DNA of 5,800 nucleotides. Source: Burkholderiales bacterium (GTDB lineage Bacteria > Pseudomonadota > Gammaproteobacteria > Burkholderiales > Burkholderiaceae_D). The first letter of the stretch is position 1. Each line of letters begins with the position of its first letter. The position numbers and the translations under genes are program-made. Shown here piece after piece: positions 1 to 5,800 of the stretch. The notes under the pieces were generated by a model. That model was not told the DNA's origin. It did not search any database and was given only the letters and a program-made list of their open reading frames with translations. Location of the stretch: NCBI GenBank assembly GCA_028868455.1, contig JAGWUK010000222.1, positions 1 through 5,800 of the forward strand, written 5' to 3'.

Positions 1-54
1 CACTATGCCTTGCTGGAACAATTTTGCGTAAGTCCTATATATATCATTGCACCG

Positions 55-67
55 GCCCGTTTCGGGC
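55..67. repeat. Small GC-rich inverted repeat (hairpin)
   Basis: GCCCG-TTT-CGGGC forms a perfect 5-bp stem with a 3-base loop. Neither strand has a T-run after it, so it is not a canonical rho-independent terminator. It lies beyond the strong terminator at 112-147, outside the pyrimidine transcript. It could be a weak terminator of a converging gene off the left edge, or chance. Confidence 0.4.
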
Positions 68-111
68 TAGTTAGGTGTCGCGCTGCAACGAAAGAAGCGT
101 GTGGCGATGAG

Positions 112-147
112 AAAAAAAACCGCCCCGTTGAATACGAGGGCGGAAAA
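112..147 (-). terminator. Rho-independent terminator of the pyrimidine-degradation cluster
   Basis: Read on the minus strand, CCGCCC (143-138) pairs with GGGCGG (125-120) around a 12-base interior that can add a few more pairs, and the stem is followed at once by eight T residues (119-112). It begins about 45 bases after the amidohydrolase stop codon, the expected position for the end of the hydA-amidohydrolase transcript. The T-run is only on the minus-strand side, so the terminator looks one-directional. Confidence 0.93.
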
Positions 148-188
148 GTGCAGCTGAGAAGAAGAATAAAAGCGTGCAGTTTGAACGA

Positions 189-1436
189 TCAGCCGTTGAC
201 GACGCCGGCTGTCTCCAGCATGGCGTGCAGCAAGACATTGCAGCCCGCTTCCAGATGTTCGGACTTCGCGTCTTCGATTTCGTTGTGACTGATGCCGTCT
301 TTGCAGGGGACAAAGATCATGCCCGATGGCGCGAGGCGCGCCGTATAGATGGCATCATGACCGGCACCGGAAACCACTTCCATATTGCTGTACCCGAGCT
401 TGGCCGTGGCGCGGCGCACGGCACCGACGCAATCCGGATGGAACGGGCATGGCGGGTAATACGAGACTCTGTCCACGCTGATCTGCAATCCGCTGTCCCG
501 GCTCGTCTGATCGACGAAGGCGAGGATTTCCTGATGCATGGTGTCGAGCAAATCCGACGAGACATTGCGCAAGTCGATACTGAATTTGACTTCACCGGGA
601 ATCACGTTGCGGCTGTTTGGAAACACCTGCACCATGCCGACCGTGCCGCGTCCGTATGGCGGGTAGCGGTTACCGATATTCACCACCTCTTGCATGATTC
701 TGGTGGCGACTTGCAGTGCATCCTTGCGCAGCCCCATCGGTGTCGGCCCGGCGTGCGCCTCCATGCCGGTGACGACGCAATCGTACCAGGACAAACCGAG
801 TACACCGGGAACGACGCCGATAACTTTGTCAGCATCTTCGAGCACCGGGCCTTGTTCGATGTGCGCTTCAAAATAGGCGCCGATAGGATGCTGGCCCGGC
901 TCTTCGGTACCGAGATAACCAATGCGCTCCAGTTCGTCGCGCACGGTTTTGCCATCGACGTCTTTGGCGGCATACGCGTGTTCCAGCGTAAACGCGCCGC
1001 AAAACACGCCGGAACCCATCATCACCGGCACAAAGCGCGAGCCTTCTTCGTTGGTCCAGAAGGCGACTTCGATTGGCGCATCGGTCTCGATGTTGTGATC
1101 GTTCAAGGTACGCACCACCTCCAGCGCGGCCAGCACGCCATAATTGCCGTCAAACTTGCCACCAGTCGGTTGCGTGTCGATGTGGCTGCCGGACATCACC
1201 GGCGCCTGACCGGGGTTGCGTCCGGCGCGGCGCATGAAGACATTGCCGATTTTGTCGACCGTCACGCTCATGCCAGCCTGCCTGCCCCACGACACCACCA
1301 GATCGCGGCCTTGTTTATCGAGATCGGTCAAGGTCAGGCGTTTGACGCCGCCTTTGGGAGTGGCGCCAATCTGGGCGAGTTCCATCAGCGATTGCCACAG
1401 GCGCTCGCCGTTGATTCTGAGGTCTTGCGTATTCAT
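189..1436 (-). CDS. N-carbamoyl-beta-alanine amidohydrolase (M20-family Zn-dependent carbamoylase)
   Basis: A complete 415-residue protein, the usual length for the hydantoinase/carbamoylase branch of the M20 peptidase family (HyuC, AmaB, PydC, allantoate amidohydrolase). These cytosolic, dimeric enzymes use two divalent metals to split an N-carbamoyl amino acid into amino acid, CO2 and ammonia. Visible motifs are GSHIDTQPTGGKFDG with metal-ligand candidates H85 and D96 and the HxD aspartate D87; NEEGSRF (E130/E131); H192 in AHIEQGP; the dimerisation/substrate motif AHAGPTPMG (H228); N277 and R290; and H384 in ISHNE. The start follows AAGGAG at 6 bases. Sequence alone cannot separate beta-ureidopropionase from L-carbamoylase; the position directly after hydA in a preA cluster favours N-carbamoyl-beta-alanine, the last step of uracil breakdown. 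It begins one base after the hydA stop and is probably translated by coupling. Confidence 0.93.
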   Translation of the reverse strand: MNTQDLRINGERLWQSLMELAQIGATPKGGVKRLTLTDLDKQGRDLVVSWGRQAGMSVTVDKIGNVFMRRAGRNPGQAPVMSGSHIDTQPTGGKFDGNYGVLAALEVVRTLNDHNIETDAPIEVAFWTNEEGSRFVPVMMGSGVFCGAFTLEHAYAAKDVDGKTVRDELERIGYLGTEEPGQHPIGAYFEAHIEQGPVLEDADKVIGVVPGVLGLSWYDCVVTGMEAHAGPTPMGLRKDALQVATRIMQEVVNIGNRYPPYGRGTVGMVQVFPNSRNVIPGEVKFSIDLRNVSSDLLDTMHQEILAFVDQTSRDSGLQISVDRVSYYPPCPFHPDCVGAVRRATAKLGYSNMEVVSGAGHDAIYTARLAPSGMIFVPCKDGISHNEIEDAKSEHLEAGCNVLLHAMLETAGVVNG

Positions 1437-3030
<1,594 letters not shown>

Positions 3031-3061
3031 TCACCAGAATGGTTTTGCGTCAGTCTCAACA

Positions 3062-4534
3062 TTAATTTGCTGGCGCCAGCGCTTGCGGCGCATTTCTGGT
3101 TTTCATTAGCACCATATACACCGTGCCGGACAACATCAGCCCGACAAACCAGGCATAGGTATAAATGGTTTTCAACATGTCCGGAATCGCCGGAAAAGAC
3201 GCCGGAAAGGCCGCATTCAAAAATCCCGGAATATTCGGCAACACGCCAACCACAAAAGCAATCACGGCCACGCTATTCCAGCCATTGTTATACGTGTACT
3301 GACCGTTTTCCTGATACAAGGCCGCGACATCGATCCTGGTCTTGCGGATAAAGTAGTAATCGATAATCAGTATCCCGGCGATCGGTCCCAGTAATGCAGA
3401 ATAGCCGATCAGCCACGTAAAGATATAGCCTTGCGTCGATTCCAGTATCTTCCACGGCATCATGATCAGGGCAATCGATGCCGTGATATAGCCGCCGGTT
3501 TTATACGAAATGCGTTTAGGATTCAGTGCAGAAAAATCATACGCCGGGCCAACCAGGTTGGCCGCCAGATTGACCGATACGGTGTCGATCAGCAAGATCA
3601 CCAGCGCGATCAACACGGCGGCACCTGTCATGCGACTGGCAAGGTCGACCGGATCCCACAAGGCTTTGCCGTACAACACCACGGTGGCCGACGTCACGAT
3701 CACGGCCAGCAAGGCCAGCAAGCCCATCGGTGCAGGCAAACCCACGGTCTGACCGAGTATCTGGTCTTTTTGTGATTTGGCAAACCGCGTGAAGTCAGGA
3801 ATATTCAGCGCCAGCGTCGCCCAGAAACCGATCATGGCCGTCAGCGAAGGCCAGAATGTCGTCCAGAACTGTCCGGCTTTTTTACCGCCAGCGACAAACT
3901 GCGAAGGCTGATCAAGAATCGGGCCAAAGCTGCCAGCCTTGTTATAGACCCAGCCCAGCAGGACGAAGCAGATCAGTATTTTTAACGGTGCCGTATAGGT
4001 TTCCAGCTTGCGTATCGAATCCATGCCGTGAAAGATGTACCAGAACTGTATGCCCCAGAAAATCAGGAAGCAGATCAATTGCGCCAGATTGATGCCAAGG
4101 CCGGGAATCTTGTCGCCGCCCACAGGCTGTCCCAGCAACACACCGCCCAGCGTATAGATCATTTGACCGCCGAACCAGGTCTGAATGCCGTACCAGCCGC
4201 AAGCAACAATCGCCCGCATCAGCGCCGGCAAACGCGCACCGCGCACGCCGAACGAAGTGCGCGCCAGCACCGCATACGGTATCCCGTATTTGGCACCGGC
4301 ATGGCCGATCAACAGCATCGGGATCAGCACGATGGCATTCGCCAGAAACACCGTCCAGACAGCCTGATAACCGGACATGCCACCTTCGATCAGGCTGGCC
4401 GCCAGCGTATAGGCTGGAATACACATCACCATCCCGACCCACAACGCAGCAAAGTGATACCAGCGCCAGGTCCGCTGTGCCTCGGTCGTCGGCGCCAGAT
4501 CCTCATTCCAAAGTTGACCGCTTTCTGTATGCAT
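3062..4534 (-). CDS. NCS1-family transporter (nucleobase/hydantoin:cation symporter type)
   Basis: A 490-residue inner-membrane protein of the nucleobase:cation symporter-1 family (relatives include the hydantoin carrier Mhp1, PucI and CodB). The cytosolic N-terminus carries the family-typical NEDLAPT and RTWRWYHFAALWVG segments. About twelve membrane helices are visible, near residues 27-48, 57-77, 101-131, 149-170, 181-197, 223-247, 268-290, 304-330, 348-364, 369-395, 420-440 and 457-478. GWYGIQTWFGG contains W114 and Q118, spaced like the substrate-binding Trp and Gln of Mhp1 helix 3; NIPDFTRF after helix 6 and NLAANLVGPA in helix 8 are further family segments. GAAGGA lies 6 bases before the chosen ATG. 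Lying between preA and hydA, it most likely imports uracil, thymine, dihydropyrimidines or hydantoin-like rings; sequence does not settle which. It has gaps of 296 and 202 bases on either side and probably its own promoter. Confidence 0.93.
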   Translation of the reverse strand: MHTESGQLWNEDLAPTTEAQRTWRWYHFAALWVGMVMCIPAYTLAASLIEGGMSGYQAVWTVFLANAIVLIPMLLIGHAGAKYGIPYAVLARTSFGVRGARLPALMRAIVACGWYGIQTWFGGQMIYTLGGVLLGQPVGGDKIPGLGINLAQLICFLIFWGIQFWYIFHGMDSIRKLETYTAPLKILICFVLLGWVYNKAGSFGPILDQPSQFVAGGKKAGQFWTTFWPSLTAMIGFWATLALNIPDFTRFAKSQKDQILGQTVGLPAPMGLLALLAVIVTSATVVLYGKALWDPVDLASRMTGAAVLIALVILLIDTVSVNLAANLVGPAYDFSALNPKRISYKTGGYITASIALIMMPWKILESTQGYIFTWLIGYSALLGPIAGILIIDYYFIRKTRIDVAALYQENGQYTYNNGWNSVAVIAFVVGVLPNIPGFLNAAFPASFPAIPDMLKTIYTYAWFVGLMLSGTVYMVLMKTRNAPQALAPAN

Positions 4535-4597
4535 GTGTATTCCTTCGTCAGGGATGGTTATTAAAAATTCACAGAACAGCTTCCAGCAAAGTTTATT

Positions 4598-4609
4598 CCA
4601 GGTGTCTGG
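4598..4609. repeat. Small palindrome near the predicted transporter transcript start
   Basis: CCAG-GTGT-CTGG is a perfect 4-bp inverted repeat with a 4-base spacer, about 8 to 19 bases downstream of the predicted transcription start. It extends on one side into TGGTCA (4607-4612). A repressor could bind here, but the element is short and may be chance. Confidence 0.35.
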
Positions 4610-4623
4610 TCATGCGCTTTATT

Positions 4624-4652
4624 TTTTTACGGTACGACCTATCCAATTTCAA
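4624..4652 (-). promoter_or_regulatory. Candidate sigma-70 promoter for the transporter gene
   Basis: On the minus strand TTGAAA (4652-4647; 5 of 6 to TTGACA) is followed after exactly 17 bases by TAAAAA (4629-4624; 4 of 6 to TATAAT) within a longer A/T run. The predicted start near 4617 would give a leader of about 80 bases before the ATG at 4534. The spacing and position are good; the -10 is imperfect. Confidence 0.5.
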
Positions 4653-4689
4653 AACAGGGATGGCCGATACGCTGACCATTTTTTCCCAT

Positions 4690-4703
4690 GCACATCGAGA
4701 CAC
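4690..4703 (+). repeat. Operator-like repeat, copy 1 (plus orientation)
   Basis: GCACATCGAGACAC matches the reverse complement of 4786-4799 at 13 of 14 bases. It begins with the unit CACATCGA (4691-4698); a degraded second unit, CACGATCG (4701-4708), starts 10 bases later. It lies about 75-85 bases upstream of the predicted transporter transcript start. Confidence 0.5.
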
Positions 4704-4785
4704 GATCGTTCTTAAAGTTTTTTTAAACTTCAAACCAATGACTGCGAACTTTTCAGGCTATTGCGCGAAAAATAGTCGTTTCGAT

Positions 4786-4799
4786 GTGTCTCAATGTGC
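4786..4799 (-). repeat. Operator-like repeat, copy 2 (minus orientation)
   Basis: Read on the minus strand as GCACATTGAGACAC, it differs from copy 1 at one base. With the next bases (to 4781) it forms two tandem units, CACATTGA and CACATCGA, spaced exactly 10 bases, so both would face the same side of the helix. It lies about 32 to 45 bases past the preA stop codon. Confidence 0.5.
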
Positions 4800-4830
4800 G
4801 GTGTTTTTTGCAAGCCGCATCGGCCAGACT

Positions 4831-5800
4831 TTACACCGTCTTTATTTCCGCACGCGGATTACGCGGGTCTTGCGTCCAGTTCATATACGGCTTGCCGGTG
4901 GCTTGCGGCACCATGGTGATACAGGCTTCGACCGGGCAAGTGATCTGACACAGATTACAACCCACGCATTCTTCCGCTTTCACTTCGTATTTGCGTGTAC
5001 CGTTGTCGGCGATCAGTTGCGCAATCGATTGATGTGAAGTGTCTTCGCAGGCAATGTAGCAGCGGCCACATTGTATGCATTTGTCCTGATCAATCTCGGC
5101 AATCACCTGATAATTCATGTCCAGGTATTTCCAGTCGGTCGTATTGGCAACGGCCTTGCCAGCAAAATCGCTGATGCGTTCGTAGCCTTTTTCATCCATC
5201 CAGCGCGACAGACCGTCACTCATTTCCTTGACGATGCGAAAACCGTGCAGCATTGCCGCGGTGCAGACTTGCACAGAACCTGCGCCCAGCGCCAGAAATT
5301 CCGCTGCATCGCGCCAGTTGCCGATGCCGCCGATGCCAGAAATCGGCAGCCCTCTGGTTGCCGGATCGCGGGCGATTTCGGCCACCATGTTCAGGGCGAT
5401 CGGTTTGACCGCGCTGCCGCAATACCCACCGTGGGTACTTTGCATGCCGACGATAGGACGCGCAATCATTTGATCCAGATCGATGGAAGTAATCGAATTG
5501 ATCGTATTGATCAATGACACTGCATCGGCCCCGCCATGAAATGCGGCCCGTGCCGGTACGCGCACGTCGGTGATGTTGGGCGTCAGCTTGACGATCACCG
5601 GCAAGGAGCAATACTGCTTGCACCAGCGCGTGATCATTTCCACATATTCCGGCACCTGCCCGACTGCTGCGCCCATGCCGCGTTCTGGCATGCCATGCGG
5701 GCAACCGAAATTCAGCTCTATGCCGTCAGCGCCTGTCGCTTCGACCATGGGCAAGACTTTTTTCCAGCTTCCTTCTTCGCAAGGAAACATCAGTGAAACG
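4831..5800 (-). CDS. preA: NAD-dependent dihydropyrimidine dehydrogenase subunit PreA (5' end outside window)
   Basis: The C-terminal 322 or so residues of a protein normally a little over 400 long; the reading frame passes through the right edge, so the ATG at 5790 is internal. PreA reduces uracil and thymine to 5,6-dihydropyrimidines with FMN and electrons delivered from an FAD/NAD partner (PreT/PydX type), the first step of the pathway. Counting from Met at 5790: the FMN barrel motif ELNFGCPHGMPERGMG holds the probable catalytic cysteine (C30); VKLTPNITD gives K68 and N72; SGIGGIGNWRDAAEF and GAGSVQVCTA form the phosphate-binding end of the barrel. Two [4Fe-4S] motifs follow, C238xxC241xxC244xxxC248 and C275xxC278xxC281xxxC285P; the first lacks the usual proline after its last cysteine. 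All visible functional residues are intact. It is upstream of the transporter in the same direction. Confidence 0.96.
   Translation of the reverse strand, partial: VSLMFPCEEGSWKKVLPMVEATGADGIELNFGCPHGMPERGMGAAVGQVPEYVEMITRWCKQYCSLPVIVKLTPNITDVRVPARAAFHGGADAVSLINTINSITSIDLDQMIARPIVGMQSTHGGYCGSAVKPIALNMVAEIARDPATRGLPISGIGGIGNWRDAAEFLALGAGSVQVCTAAMLHGFRIVKEMSDGLSRWMDEKGYERISDFAGKAVANTTDWKYLDMNYQVIAEIDQDKCIQCGRCYIACEDTSHQSIAQLIADNGTRKYEVKAEECVGCNLCQITCPVEACITMVPQATGKPYMNWTQDPRNPRAEIKTV

Larger units (their letters stand above)
1..188. other. Non-coding flank downstream of the cluster
   Basis: I see no supportable gene in this stretch. Reading frames that cross it run antisense into the amidohydrolase gene and have no family resemblance. 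It holds the intrinsic terminator of the cluster (about 112-147), a small GC-rich hairpin (55-67) and an alternating TATATATAT tract at 36-44. That tract could be part of a promoter for a neighbouring gene beyond the left edge, but no matching -35 element at normal spacing is visible on either strand. Confidence 0.6.
4535..4830. promoter_or_regulatory. AT-rich intergenic region between preA and the transporter
   Basis: A 296-base gap with no supportable gene. It has several T-runs on the plus strand (4622-4628, 4679-4684, 4718-4724, 4804-4809), a candidate promoter for the transporter, a small palindrome near the predicted transcript start, an AAGTTT-TTTT-AAACTT inverted repeat (4715-4730) and a mirrored pair of 14-base repeats (4690-4703 and 4786-4799). 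No clear intrinsic terminator follows preA: the GCCG-ATG-CGGC mini-stem just after its stop is followed by an A-run, not a T-run. Confidence 0.6.

Noticed and set aside
36..44. TATATATAT as a -10 element of a promoter
   Set aside because: The nearest TTG-containing hexamer on the plus strand (10-15) is 20 bases away and poorly matched, and nothing suitable is upstream on the minus strand.
4028..4564. 178-codon plus-strand open frame opposite the start of the transporter gene
   Set aside because: Low-complexity antisense translation rich in His, Arg and Gln, with no family likeness and overlapping a clear transporter N-terminus.
4549..4663. Direct repeat of CAGGGATGG at 4549-4557 and 4655-4663
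   Set aside because: Only nine bases, no symmetry, and unrelated flanks; easily chance at this scale.
4807..4823. Possible preA terminator (GCCG-ATG-CGGC mini-stem)
   Set aside because: The stem is only four pairs and is followed on the transcribed strand by an A-run, not a T-run.
4804..4828. Sigma-54-like TGGCC...TTGCA on the minus strand after preA
   Set aside because: The GG and GC dinucleotides are separated by 12 bases instead of the required 10, so it does not fit the -24/-12 consensus.
4477..5037. 186-codon plus-strand open frame spanning the preA-transporter gap
   Set aside because: It runs through regulatory DNA and into the antisense of preA; composition and lack of motifs argue against a protein.

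Overview
The window holds four genes of a reductive pyrimidine-degradation cluster, all on the minus strand. In transcription order (right to left) they are preA, the iron-sulfur catalytic subunit of dihydropyrimidine dehydrogenase, whose 5' end is cut by the right edge; an NCS1-family nucleobase/hydantoin-type transporter; hydA, dihydropyrimidinase; and an M20-family, metal-dependent N-carbamoyl-beta-alanine (N-carbamoyl-amino acid) amidohydrolase. A strong intrinsic terminator follows the last gene. No mobile element, CRISPR array, tRNA or rRNA was seen. The protein sequences resemble those of beta- and gammaproteobacteria. The moderate GC content and AT-richer gaps would fit a betaproteobacterium of the Oxalobacteraceae/Burkholderiales type, but that assignment rests on memory and was not checked by search.

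Layout: 1-188 has no convincing gene and contains the terminator (about 112-147) and a small isolated hairpin (55-67). 189-1436 is the amidohydrolase. 1438-2859 is hydA, with one base between its stop and the next start and the amidohydrolase ribosome-binding site inside its last codons, so the two are very likely translationally coupled. 2860-3061 is a 202-base leader or intergenic stretch with three inverted repeats close to the hydA start. 3062-4534 is the transporter. 4535-4830 is a 296-base AT-rich gap with a plausible sigma-70 promoter for the transporter and, further upstream, a mirrored pair of operator-like repeats. 4831-5800 is the partial preA.

Together the genes describe one pathway. 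The transporter brings in uracil, dihydrouracil or a related ring compound. PreA, with a flavoprotein partner (PreT/PydX type) that would lie beyond the right edge, reduces uracil or thymine to the dihydropyrimidine. HydA opens the ring to N-carbamoyl-beta-alanine (or the 2-methyl analogue). The amidohydrolase releases beta-alanine (or beta-aminoisobutyrate), CO2 and ammonia. No regulator gene is visible. The catabolic genes are conventional; the features worth a second look are the undescribed cis elements in the two long intergenic regions.
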